Positions 1 through 6,543 of a DNA stretch of 39,241 bases are shown piece after piece. Position 1 is the first letter of the stretch. Each line of letters starts with the position of its first letter. The notes under the pieces are model-generated. The model was not told where the DNA came from. It ran no database searches and was given only the letters and a program-made list of their open reading frames with translations. The stretch is from Micromonospora chalcea (GTDB lineage: Bacteria > Actinomycetota > Actinomycetes > Mycobacteriales > Micromonosporaceae), in contig NZ_MAGP01000146.1 in assembly GCF_002926165.1 (NCBI RefSeq), positions 1-39,241 on the forward strand. Direction: 5' to 3'. Both the position numbers and the translations under genes were made by a program.

Positions 1-144
1 GCCTGGATCGGCCCGCGGCCGGTGGGCGCGACCGCGACCGGCGACCCGGTTGACCTGCCGCCGGCCGACCCGCGCCGGGACGGCTCCGGTTTCGCCGTGA
101 TGCTGGGCCCGACGGTGGTGGGTCACCACATCGACCGCGACTGA
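1..144 (+). CDS. parC: 3' end of a second parC (topoisomerase IV subunit A) copy, partial
   Basis: The first 144 bases are the last 47 codons plus stop of a parC-type gene, open from base 1 (AWIGPRPVGATATGDP to HHIDRD). They match bases 38470-38613, the end of the complete parC at the other end of this window, with one silent difference (GTT for GTG at 51). The identity continues about 46 bases past the stop, with one more mismatch at 156, and then ends abruptly near 190. The encoded stretch is the tail after the ParC beta-pinwheel domain and carries no catalytic residue. Whether a whole second gene lies upstream, or this is an assembly-edge artefact or a truncated duplication, cannot be told from the window. 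Confidence 0.85.
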   Translation, partial: AWIGPRPVGATATGDPVDLPPADPRRDGSGFAVMLGPTVVGHHIDRD

Positions 145-154
145 CGAGCCAGCT

Positions 155-187
155 GCGGGAGGGCGGCGGGAGACCGCCCCCTCCCGC
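155..187 (+). terminator. Hairpin after the partial parC copy
   Basis: A GC-rich stem begins 10 bases after the stop codon. GCGGGA at 155-160 pairs with TCCCGC at 182-187, and GGGCGG at 161-166 pairs with CCGCCC at 174-179. There is a two-base bulge at 180-181 and a 7-nt loop. There is no T run, as is usual for actinobacterial terminators. Confidence 0.5.
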
Positions 188-202
188 CCCCCCCCCGCCC
201 CC

Positions 203-273
203 GCGATCTTGCACTTGCGGGCCGGTAGATGTCCTGAATGCCCCATCTGACCGGGTGGAAAGTGCAAGATCGC
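203..273. repeat. GATC-bearing inverted repeat, 14-bp arms
   Basis: GCGATCTTGCACTT at 203-216 is repeated as its exact reverse complement at 260-273, with a 43-base spacer. The same 14-mer occurs once more, unpaired, at 39075-39088. It belongs to the class of intergenic palindromes in this window whose arms carry GATC near the outer end. No gene is visible between 145 and 636. Confidence 0.8.
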
Positions 274-364
274 CGGCGAGGGCCGGTGCCAGCCTCGCCT
301 GCCCGTCCCAGGCGCGTCGGGTCTCCCATGACCCGAGATCCGTGGTCCGTATCCCGGGAGCAGT

Positions 365-420
365 CGTAGATCTTGGTACGAGAGCGCCCCCATGGGGGCG
401 CTCTCGTACCAAGATCTACG
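365..420. repeat. Perfect 56-bp loopless palindrome
   Basis: Bases 365-392 are the exact reverse complement of 393-420: 28-bp arms with no spacer, centred on CCATGG. The outer part of each arm reads CGTAGATCTTGGTACGAGAG, and the inner part is a C/G-rich block. Such a sequence can extrude as a cruciform or form a very stable RNA hairpin. It lies between two other inverted repeats in a gene-free stretch. Its role (terminator, mobile palindrome or protein-binding site) is unknown. Confidence 0.9.
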
Positions 421-530
421 GGTGGTTCGGGGCGCCGAGGCGAGGGAGGGCGCGCGGGGCGGCTCGAGTCGGCGAACCAGGGAGCTCGGGGCGGGATGGG
501 CTCTCACGCCCGGCCCCTCCCTTCCCGGTG

Positions 531-583
531 ATCAAGGAGTTTGTGTCCTTGTCGGGGCGGTGTCAGTCCGCAAACTCCTTGAT
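531..583. repeat. GATC-bearing inverted repeat, ATCAAGGAGTTTG family
   Basis: ATCAAGGAGTTTG at 531-543 is mirrored exactly by CAAACTCCTTGAT at 571-583, with a 27-base loop. The same arm recurs at 38667-38723 and, with longer arms, at 38806-38874, so this is a repeated family. It lies 54 bases beyond the 3' end of the convergent gene ending at 637 and may help terminate it. Confidence 0.85.
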
Positions 584-636
584 AAACGGGGGAGACGGAG
601 GGGGAGAGGGAGACGGGAGGGAGCGGGCGGGTGGGG

Positions 637-1365
637 TTACAGGCGGTGGCCCTGGGGGTCTCGGGCGATGATGCCGTCCAGGCGGGTTCCCGGAGTCAGG
701 GTCTTCGGGTCGAACCAGAAGATCACCACCTGGGGGTCCTCGCTCCACCTGGCCAGCTTCGCCTCGACCTGCCGGCCGTCGACTGTCCCGACGATGCGGG
801 CCGCCGGCCCGACGAAGTAGCCGAACGTCGGTATCGACGTGTCGGTGGGCGCCCGCTGCTGGTCGTACCCGATCTCGTGGAACCCGGCCCGGCGGTCGCT
901 GCCGGACACGTCGTTGAGCAGGAAGTCGGAGGTCAGGTGGCCGTCCGGCGCGCGGCGGCCGGCGACCAGGCCGATCGTCACACGCGGCAGTTCCGGCACG
1001 TCGATCGGGACCATGAAGAACACGCGCGCGTCGGCGCCGTACCGGATGCCGCTGTCCACGACGGTCCCGAGCGGTTGTAGCGGCGACTGGGTCGGGGCCA
1101 GCGCGGCCGTCGGCGTGGGCGCTGGAGGGCCGGCGGACGCGGTGGCGGCCGGCTCCCCGCCCGGGAGGTTCGGCGGGCCGGGCCGCGTCGCCACGGCCTC
1201 GACGCCGAACGCCACGGCGAGCACCGCCGTCATCGCCGCCACGGCTGCGCCGGCCCGCCGCCGCCGGCGCAGCCGCCGCCCCCGGCGCATGATGTCGTCG
1301 AGGTCCAGGCCGTCGGCCCGCTCGGTCGCCCGCATGGCCCGGCGCAGCTCGTCCATCTCGGTCAC
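637..1365 (-). CDS. Membrane-anchored protein co-transcribed with the SigE-family sigma factor
   Basis: A 242-residue protein with an N-terminal cytoplasmic part of about 40 residues, an Arg-rich stop (RRGRRLRRRRR), one membrane segment near residues 43-62, a Pro/Ala/Thr-rich linker and an extracytoplasmic domain rich in beta-type sequence (ending around PQVVIFWFDPKTLTPGTRL). The GTG start at 1365 overlaps the sigma-factor stop by 4 bases (GTGA) and has AGGAG 8 bases upstream. The ATG at 1356 is a poorer alternative. Proteins of this layout often follow SigE-like sigma genes and may tune them, but no classical zinc-binding anti-sigma motif (HxxxCxxC) is present, so an anti-sigma role is only inferred from the operon. 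Confidence 0.75.
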   Translation of the reverse strand: MTEMDELRRAMRATERADGLDLDDIMRRGRRLRRRRRAGAAVAAMTAVLAVAFGVEAVATRPGPPNLPGGEPAATASAGPPAPTPTAALAPTQSPLQPLGTVVDSGIRYGADARVFFMVPIDVPELPRVTIGLVAGRRAPDGHLTSDFLLNDVSGSDRRAGFHEIGYDQQRAPTDTSIPTFGYFVGPAARIVGTVDGRQVEAKLARWSEDPQVVIFWFDPKTLTPGTRLDGIIARDPQGHRL

Positions 1366-1865
1366 CGGCACGTCTCCTGCGGTCGGGGCGCGGACAGGCC
1401 GGCGGTACGCAGCTTCTCCAGCGCCCGGGACGAGGTGCTCTTGACGGTGCCGACGGACACGTCGAGTTCGCGGGCCACCTGGGCCTCCGGCAGGTCGAAG
1501 TAGTGACGCAGGACGACGACGGCGCGTTCCCGCGCGGTGAGCGTGCCGAGCGCGGTGACCAGCCACCGCCGCGTCGCCACCTCCTCGGCCAGGTCGCCGC
1601 CGCTTCGCTCCGGGAGGTCGTCGCTCGGGTACTCGCGGATCGGCCGCCGCCAGGTGTCGACGAGGTGGTTCACCAGCACCGACCGGGCGTAGCCGTACGG
1701 GTCGCCGTTGCGGATCCGGGACCAGGACGCGTACGTGCGCACGAGCGCGGTCTGCGCGGCGTCCTCGGCGTGGTGGTGGTTGCCGGTCATGAGGAAGGCG
1801 GCGTGCGTCAGCCGCCCGGAGCACGCCCGCGCGAACTCGACGAACTCCGCGTCACCCCGGGCCAT
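1362..1865 (-). CDS. SigE-family ECF RNA polymerase sigma factor
   Basis: A 167-residue ECF sigma factor of the actinobacterial SigE family. Region 2 covers roughly residues 10-75 (FARACSGRLTHAAFLMTGN, AEDAAQTALVRTYASWSRI). Region 4 covers roughly residues 105-155 (LTARERAVVVLRHYFDLPEAQVA, then the helix-turn-helix LDVSVGTVKSTSSRALEKLR). The ATG at 1865 is preferred because GAGGA lies just upstream; a GTG at 1880 would add five residues but has a weaker ribosome site. It is followed by the membrane protein ending at 637 with a 4-base overlap. A CAACC-N16-CGTC element lies 31 bases before the start, suggesting autoregulation. The signal it responds to is unknown. Confidence 0.9.
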   Translation of the reverse strand: MARGDAEFVEFARACSGRLTHAAFLMTGNHHHAEDAAQTALVRTYASWSRIRNGDPYGYARSVLVNHLVDTWRRPIREYPSDDLPERSGGDLAEEVATRRWLVTALGTLTARERAVVVLRHYFDLPEAQVARELDVSVGTVKSTSSRALEKLRTAGLSAPRPQETCR

Positions 1866-1896
1866 GCCGGTCCTCTGCACCTCTCACCCCGGTAGG

Positions 1897-1921
1897 GACG
1901 TGCGGGCAGCGGAAAAGGTTG
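1897..1921 (-). promoter_or_regulatory. ECF-type promoter candidate for the sigma-factor operon
   Basis: On the minus strand CAACC (1921-1917) and CGTC (1900-1897) are separated by exactly 16 bases, resembling the AAC/CGTC signature of many ECF promoters. The CGTC ends 31 bases before the sigma ATG at 1865. A matching copy faces the other way at 1936-1960. Confidence 0.5.
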
Positions 1922-1935
1922 AGTCCCCGCCGCAC

Positions 1936-1960
1936 CAACTTTCGCGACGGGCCACCCGTC
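1936..1960 (+). promoter_or_regulatory. ECF-type promoter candidate for the DUF3152 lipoprotein
   Basis: CAACT (1936-1940) and CGTC (1957-1960) are again 16 bases apart, and the element ends 41 bases before the ATG at 2002. It mirrors the minus-strand element at 1897-1921, suggesting that the neighbouring sigma factor drives both genes. Confidence 0.45.
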
Positions 1961-2001
1961 CTCATCCCCGTGCCCCCGACCGGGCACCGAGGGGAGTCGA
2001 G

Positions 2002-2796
2002 ATGACCAGGACCGTGGACCGGACACGCGGTGGCGCGGCGGTGTTCGCGCTGGCGGTGGCGCTGGCCGGCTGCACACCGGCAGTGGCCGACCAGCCCGCA
2101 GCCACGCCGTCCGAGCCGGCCGGGCCGTCCGCTGCCGCGCCGGCCGCGCCGGCGGCGGCGCCCGTCCGGCCCCGGCCGGCGCGGATCGGCTATCCCGCCG
2201 AGGGCGGCAACCGGTGGCGGTTCGCCGCCGCCGAGCCGGCCACCACAGGGGGTACGGGCCGGCTGCTGCGCTACCGGGTGGCGGTGGAGCGCGACATCAC
2301 GGGTCTGCCAGCGGCCGACTTCGGGGCGCAGGTCACCGGCATCCTCGCCGGCCCGGGTGGCTGGACGACGGACGGGCGGATCGCCCTGCGTCGCGTCGGC
2401 GCCGACGGGCCCGCCGACTTCACCGTCTACCTCGCCACCCCCGGTACGCGCGACGACCTGTGCGGGGACGGGCTGGACCGGTACACGTCCTGCCGTAACG
2501 GGAACCGGGTGGTGGTGAACGTGGCCCGCTGGGTGCTCGGCGCGCCCGCGTACGGCAGCGACCTCGGCGCGTACCGCCGGTACGTGGTCAACCACGAGGT
2601 CGGCCACCGCCTGGGTCACGGGCACGAGCGCTGCCCGGGGCGGGGGCGTCCGGCGCCGGTGATGCAGCAGCAGACGCTCGGCCTGCACGGCTGCACCCCG
2701 AACCCGCTGCCGTTCCTGCGCGGCGAGCGGTACGCGGGCCGCTCCGGCGTGTACGACGACCGCCTGCCCCCGCCGGAGGGCGGCCGGCCGGGCTGA
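2002..2796 (+). CDS. DUF3152 lipoprotein with zinc-protease-like motif
   Basis: A 264-residue secreted protein. The signal peptide ends in a lipobox with the modified cysteine at residue 24 (LAGC), followed by a Pro/Ala-rich spacer to about residue 60. The DUF3152 domain then carries NHEVGHRLGHGHE near residues 197-209, a HExxH metalloprotease-type motif with further histidines. Two Cys pairs (around C154/C164 and in the C-terminal part) may form disulfides. The ATG at 2002 has GGGGAG 6-11 bases upstream. It is divergent from the sigma-factor operon and has an ECF-like promoter signature. Proteolytic activity has not been inferred for all DUF3152 members, so the substrate is unknown. Confidence 0.85.
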   Translation: MTRTVDRTRGGAAVFALAVALAGCTPAVADQPAATPSEPAGPSAAAPAAPAAAPVRPRPARIGYPAEGGNRWRFAAAEPATTGGTGRLLRYRVAVERDITGLPAADFGAQVTGILAGPGGWTTDGRIALRRVGADGPADFTVYLATPGTRDDLCGDGLDRYTSCRNGNRVVVNVARWVLGAPAYGSDLGAYRRYVVNHEVGHRLGHGHERCPGRGRPAPVMQQQTLGLHGCTPNPLPFLRGERYAGRSGVYDDRLPPPEGGRPG

Positions 2797-2807
2797 GGTC
2801 CGGGTCC

Positions 2808-2838
2808 GCGCGGCCGGGCACGCGCAGCCCGGCCGCGC
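2808..2838. terminator. Bidirectional hairpin between convergent genes
   Basis: GCGCGGCCGGGC at 2808-2819 pairs exactly with GCCCGGCCGCGC at 2827-2838 (12 bp, 7-nt loop), between the stops of the lipoprotein (2796) and the DUF72 gene (2859). Confidence 0.6.
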
Positions 2839-2858
2839 AGGCGGACCCACGCCGGCGC

Positions 2859-3719
2859 TCAGAACAGCGTGGCCGGGCCGACCGGCTCCGGCTCCGGCAG
2901 CGGCGCGAGCCCGGGCACCCGCTCGCGGACCTGGTCGTGGAAGCGGCGGGCCAGCTCGGGCGCGTCCGCGTTGTCCGGTGTGTGCACGAACACCGTCGGC
3001 GAGCGGCCCTCCCGCAGCCAGCCGGTGACCACGTCCAGCCACGGCTGCCAGCCCTCGACGGTGCGGGCCGGGTCGTCGCGGCCCAGGTAGCGCACGATCG
3101 GCCGGTCGGTCAGCGCCCGGGTACGCAGCGGCAGGCGCGGTTTGCGCGTCCACGCCTCCCGCTCCGCGTCGCTGGTGGGCGGCGTACGGAAGAACGCGGT
3201 GGTGTCGAACGGCACCCACTCCGCGCCGTGCCGGTGCAGCGTGGCCTCCAGCGCGCGTACCGCGCCGGGCTCGGTGAAGAAGGCGGGGTGGCGGACCTCG
3301 ACGGCGTACCTGTGGGTGTCGGGCAGCGTGCGCAGGAACCGGTCGAGGTCGGGCACGTCGCCGGGGCCGAACGAGCCGGGCAGCTGGATCCAGAGCGCGT
3401 CCGCCCGGGGACCGAGCGGCTCCATCGCGTGCAGGAACGCGCGCAGCGCTGCCTCGCCGCCGGTGAGCCGGTGCTCGTGCGTGACCGCCTTCGGCAGCTT
3501 CGGCAGGAAACGGAAGGCCGGGCCGGTCTGCTCGGCCCAGGACGCCACCGTCTCCCGGGCCGGGGTCGCGTAGAACGTGGTGTTGCCCTCCACGGCGTCG
3601 CACCACCCGGCGTACGCGCGCAGCCGCTCGTGCGCGGGCAGCGGATGCGGCAGGAAGCGGCCGGACCAGGACCTGTGCGTCCACATGGCACAGCCGACGT
3701 GCAGGCGCAGCCCGGTCAC
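2859..3719 (-). CDS. DUF72 family protein
   Basis: A 286-residue DUF72 (YecE-like) protein with a predicted TIM-barrel fold and no settled biochemical role. It shows the family hallmarks: an N-terminal HVGCAMW strand, EGNTTFYATP, FLPKLPKAVTHEHRL, a WIQLPGSFGP segment, AVEVRHPAFF and VFVHTPDNADAPELARRF near the C terminus. The GTG start at 3719 overlaps the stop of the upstream membrane-protein gene by 4 bases (GTGA), so it is the last gene of a three-gene unit starting at 4485. A second, only distantly similar DUF72 protein is encoded at 23769-24659. Confidence 0.85.
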   Translation of the reverse strand: MTGLRLHVGCAMWTHRSWSGRFLPHPLPAHERLRAYAGWCDAVEGNTTFYATPARETVASWAEQTGPAFRFLPKLPKAVTHEHRLTGGEAALRAFLHAMEPLGPRADALWIQLPGSFGPGDVPDLDRFLRTLPDTHRYAVEVRHPAFFTEPGAVRALEATLHRHGAEWVPFDTTAFFRTPPTSDAEREAWTRKPRLPLRTRALTDRPIVRYLGRDDPARTVEGWQPWLDVVTGWLREGRSPTVFVHTPDNADAPELARRFHDQVRERVPGLAPLPEPEPVGPATLF

Positions 3720-4345
3720 CGGTAGGGCCAGCTCGTCGAGTCGCCGCGCAGCGCCGCCTCCCGGTTCCATTTCCGGGTGAAGTACAGCGCGAGGCAGCCG
3801 AGCCCGGCGAGCACCGGGGCGAGCAGCATGAGCAGCAGTCCGGCGCCGAGCCGGAACCTGTCGCTCTGGATGCCCTTGGCGGTGGTCAGCGCGAACGCCT
3901 CCGCGCCGGCGCCGGTGCAGCTCACGAAGTCGGTGCCCATCCAGCCGATGCCGTCGGTGGCCAGCACCGGAGTGAACTGCCGCGGGTCGCCGCGGTCGCG
4001 CATCACCGCCGCGGTCCCCTCGGGCCGGGCCCCGGTCAGCTCGCTGGTCCGCTGCTCGCCGGTGGAGTAGACCCGGCTCTTCGCGGTGCACCGCACGGTG
4101 ACGGGGTCGACTGTGGCCGGGGTGGCGAGGATCAGGATGTTGCCGGGGCGTACGCCGGTGTCCCGCACCTTGATCTCGGCGCCGGGGGCGAACTCGGCGG
4201 CGGCGGAGAAGGTCGACGCGGCCGCGAACGGACCCGTCTGGGTCAGCAGGGCCAGGCCGAGGAACCCGGCCAGCAGGAACCCGCCCGCGCCGACGAAGAT
4301 CCACATGGCGACCACGGCGCGGAAGCGCCGCACGAGCGGGCTCAC
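3716..4345 (-). CDS. Two-TM membrane protein of unknown function
   Basis: A 209-residue protein with a membrane segment near residues 13-35 (VVAMWIFVGAGGFLLAGFLG), an external loop of about 125 residues containing two cysteines (around C86 and C144), a second membrane segment near 169-190 and a short basic tail. The layout resembles actinobacterial proteins with an exoplasmic loop between two helices. I do not recognise the family. The GTG start at 4345 overlaps the stop of the tiny secreted-protein gene by 4 bases, and its own stop overlaps the DUF72 start. Confidence 0.75.
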   Translation of the reverse strand: MSPLVRRFRAVVAMWIFVGAGGFLLAGFLGLALLTQTGPFAAASTFSAAAEFAPGAEIKVRDTGVRPGNILILATPATVDPVTVRCTAKSRVYSTGEQRTSELTGARPEGTAAVMRDRGDPRQFTPVLATDGIGWMGTDFVSCTGAGAEAFALTTAKGIQSDRFRLGAGLLLMLLAPVLAGLGCLALYFTRKWNREAALRGDSTSWPYR

Positions 4346-4485
4346 TTGACGCGGTCCATGTCGCAGGCGCCGTCGGTGACCTGCCCGGGGTCGGAGGAGT
4401 ACACGCTGCGCTTGGCACCGCAGGAGGCGGGTGAGAGGGCCCCTGTCGCCAGCGCCGCCGTCAGACCGGTCCTTCTCCGTCGCAT
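4342..4485 (-). CDS. Tiny exported or lipoprotein-like peptide (47 aa)
   Basis: The ATG at 4485 is preceded by AGGAGG with a 4-base spacer, a strong ribosome site. The 47-residue product has MRRRR followed by a hydrophobic stretch (LTAALATGALSPASC) and an exported part ending ACDMDRVK. The cysteine near residue 22 could be lipidated, but the -3 residue is Pro rather than Leu, so the lipobox is weak. It overlaps the next gene by 4 bases. The tight coupling and strong ribosome site support a real small gene; the function is unknown. Confidence 0.65.
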   Translation of the reverse strand: MRRRRTGLTAALATGALSPASCGAKRSVYSSDPGQVTDGACDMDRVK

Positions 4486-4580
4486 CCGTCCTCCTCGCGC
4501 TCGCGCCGCGGCGGGCCGGGGCCGCCCGGGCGCCGCGACCACGGTAGCCGGGCCGGTCAGCGACGTCGGATCGGGCCGCG

Positions 4581-5186
4581 TCAGGGCCGCTCCACCCGTG
4601 CCGGGTCGCCGCGCACGAGGTCGTCGTGGATCCGCCAGCGGGCGTCGACGCCCGCGCGCCGGGCCGCCTCGTCGTCGGCGGCGATCCGCTGTCGCAGCAG
4701 CTCGACCGCGATCCGGCGGTTGAGGTGCAGGTGCCGTTCGGTGTCCACCACCACGGTCCGGCCGGACGGCCGGTGGGTGGCCCGGACGGCGGTGCTGGCC
4801 TTGTTGCGGTGCTGGCCGCCCGGCCCGCCGGTGCGGCACGGCACGAACTCGACGTCCGCCTCGTGGAACGGCGTGACCACCACGTCGGTCCGGCACGGGC
4901 GCGCGGTGACGTACCAGTTCTTGCGCCCGTGGCCCGTCCGGTACGGGCTGGGCGCCTGCCAGCAGAGCGTGCCGGTCCACCCGGCCGCGAACGCCTCCGC
5001 CCCCGCGCCGCTGATCCGGACCAGCACCGACCGGTAGGTGCCGGCCCGGTCGCCGGGCACCGTCTCGACCCGCGCGGTACGCAGGCCTCGCCGGGCCGCC
5101 TCGGCCTCCAGGCGGGACAGCAGCCGGGCCAGCGCCCACGCGCACTCGGCGGGTCCGCGCCCGGCGGACAGCAGCAGCTCGGTCAC
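4581..5186 (-). CDS. prfH: PrfH, release-factor homologue paired with RtcB
   Basis: A 201-residue class I release-factor homologue of the PrfH type. The peptidyl-tRNA hydrolysis motif GGPGGQ is at residues 120-125 (CRTGGPGGQHRNKASTAVRATH region), in a domain shorter than RF1/RF2 and lacking their stop-codon-recognition domain. The GTG start at 5186 overlaps the rtcB stop by 4 bases (GTGA), so the two are translationally coupled. Known for the family: PrfH-RtcB2 pairs have been linked to rescue of ribosomes carrying cleaved 16S rRNA in the decoding centre, PrfH releasing the nascent chain and RtcB resealing the RNA. That function here is inferred from the pairing. Confidence 0.9.
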   Translation of the reverse strand: MTELLLSAGRGPAECAWALARLLSRLEAEAARRGLRTARVETVPGDRAGTYRSVLVRISGAGAEAFAAGWTGTLCWQAPSPYRTGHGRKNWYVTARPCRTDVVVTPFHEADVEFVPCRTGGPGGQHRNKASTAVRATHRPSGRTVVVDTERHLHLNRRIAVELLRQRIAADDEAARRAGVDARWRIHDDLVRGDPARVERP

Positions 5187-6316
5187 CGGCGGCCCTTGCG
5201 GCCCACGTCCGGCGTCTTGTAGGTGACGAGCGGAACCGTGGTGGTGACCGGGGTGGCGAGGTCGTGCGTCACCAGGTCGCCGACGACCTGCTCGATGCGC
5301 TTGTACGCGGTGGGCGCCTCCTCGAACAGCAGCTGCCGGTCGCCGCACACCACGATCGAGCCGACCGGCGTACGCCGCAGCTCCTCGACGGTGTGCTTGG
5401 CCCGGCCCCGGCGCAGCGCGTCGGCGCGGGACATCTTGCGCCCGGCGCCGTGCGCCACCGAGTAGCCGGCGTCCGGCCCGGCGTGCGCGGCCACCAGATA
5501 GGAGGGCGTGCCACGGGTGCCGGCGATCAGCACGTCCCGCCCGTCGCCCGGCGCCGCGCCCTTGCGGTGCAGGTAGCGCCCGTCGCGGATCTCGACCAGG
5601 TTGTGGCACTGGTCGACGACCGGCTCGGTGGGTTCGGCGCCGAGCGCGTACGCGACCCGCGCGGCCAGCAGCCGCCGGTTGAGCGACCCCCACCGCACGG
5701 CCGCGTCGTGCCGGGCCAGGTAGGCGTCCGCGTCGGGCGCGGGACCGGCGCCGTGCGTCTCGGTGTGCTCGCGCAGGATCCGTTCGCCCAGCCCGCGCGA
5801 GCCGGAGTGCACCACGAGCACCAGGTCACCGGCGTCCAGCCCGAGCCGCGTGGCGTGCTCCGCCGCGAGGATCGGCCCGACGCGGGCCAGCTCGACGAAG
5901 TGGTTGCCGCGCCCGACGGTGCCGAGCCCGTCGAGGTGCCCGGCCGGGATGTCGCCGTCCAGCACCGACCACGCCGGGTCGTCGGCGTCCGGGTCGAGCG
6001 CCCGGTCCAGGTCGGGGAACCGGGCCGCGAGCCGTTCCGGTACGACCCGGCGCAGCGCGATCGGGAACACCGCGATGCCGCACCCGATGTCGGAGCCGAC
6101 CAGGAACGGATACAGCACCGTGGAGGACATCGCCGCGCCGATCGGCGCGCCCTTGCCGGGGTGCAGGTCGGGCATGGCGGCGACGTGCGCCATGCCGTCC
6201 AGGGCGGCGACCTGACGGCACTGGTCGAGCGCGGCGGACTCGATCCAGCTGCCGGGGGAGGAGAAGACGGAGACGGTGGCGGGCACGACGGCCCGCCCGG
6301 AGGGGTACGCGGACAC
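5183..6316 (-). CDS. rtcB: RtcB-type RNA ligase
   Basis: A 377-residue RtcB ligase, which joins RNA 2',3'-cyclic or 3'-phosphate ends to 5'-OH ends using GTP and Mn2+. Metal and catalytic residues are in place: D76 and C79 (GSDIGCGIA), N138/H139 (GRGNHFVEL), H170 (VVHSGSRG), H238 (QCHNL) and the guanylylated histidine H289 (SVAHGAGRKMSR). It is shorter than E. coli RtcB (about 408 residues), as expected for the RtcB2 forms that travel with PrfH. The GTG start at 6316 gives a sensible N terminus but has no good ribosome site. It is divergent from the cyclophilin gene; I found no obvious regulator gene beside it. Confidence 0.92.
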   Translation of the reverse strand: MSAYPSGRAVVPATVSVFSSPGSWIESAALDQCRQVAALDGMAHVAAMPDLHPGKGAPIGAAMSSTVLYPFLVGSDIGCGIAVFPIALRRVVPERLAARFPDLDRALDPDADDPAWSVLDGDIPAGHLDGLGTVGRGNHFVELARVGPILAAEHATRLGLDAGDLVLVVHSGSRGLGERILREHTETHGAGPAPDADAYLARHDAAVRWGSLNRRLLAARVAYALGAEPTEPVVDQCHNLVEIRDGRYLHRKGAAPGDGRDVLIAGTRGTPSYLVAAHAGPDAGYSVAHGAGRKMSRADALRRGRAKHTVEELRRTPVGSIVVCGDRQLLFEEAPTAYKRIEQVVGDLVTHDLATPVTTTVPLVTYKTPDVGRKGRR

Positions 6317-6476
6317 AGACGCTCGTTTCTGCGGAAAGAGAGAGGCCGGGGAACGGCAGGCGGCGAGGAGGCGCCTGCGGGCGGGGTGTGATCCGTCAGA
6401 ACGTCATGCCGCTCAGCCTCGCGGAGGTGGCGCGGGCGGGCAACCGACTTTCCCGGCGACCCGTGAGGCGTGCGCG

Positions 6477-6505
6477 TCGACATCACCCCACCCGATCCAT
6501 AGACT
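6477..6505 (+). promoter_or_regulatory. Sigma-70-type promoter for the cyclophilin gene
   Basis: TCGACA at 6477-6482 and TAGACT at 6500-6505 are 17 bases apart, close to the actinobacterial housekeeping consensus. The -10 box ends 38 bases before the GTG start at 6544. It lies in the 227-base divergent region between rtcB and this gene. Confidence 0.45.
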
Positions 6506-6543
6506 CCGGTCGTTCTGGTACCACGAGTCCAGGGAGGACCACC

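Noticed and set aside
6356..6378. Seven-base inverted repeat upstream of rtcB as an RtcR or sigma-54 site
   Set aside because: Only GCAGGCG/CGCCTGC pairs, there is no sigma-54 promoter signature or regulator gene, and such repeats are common by chance at this GC content.
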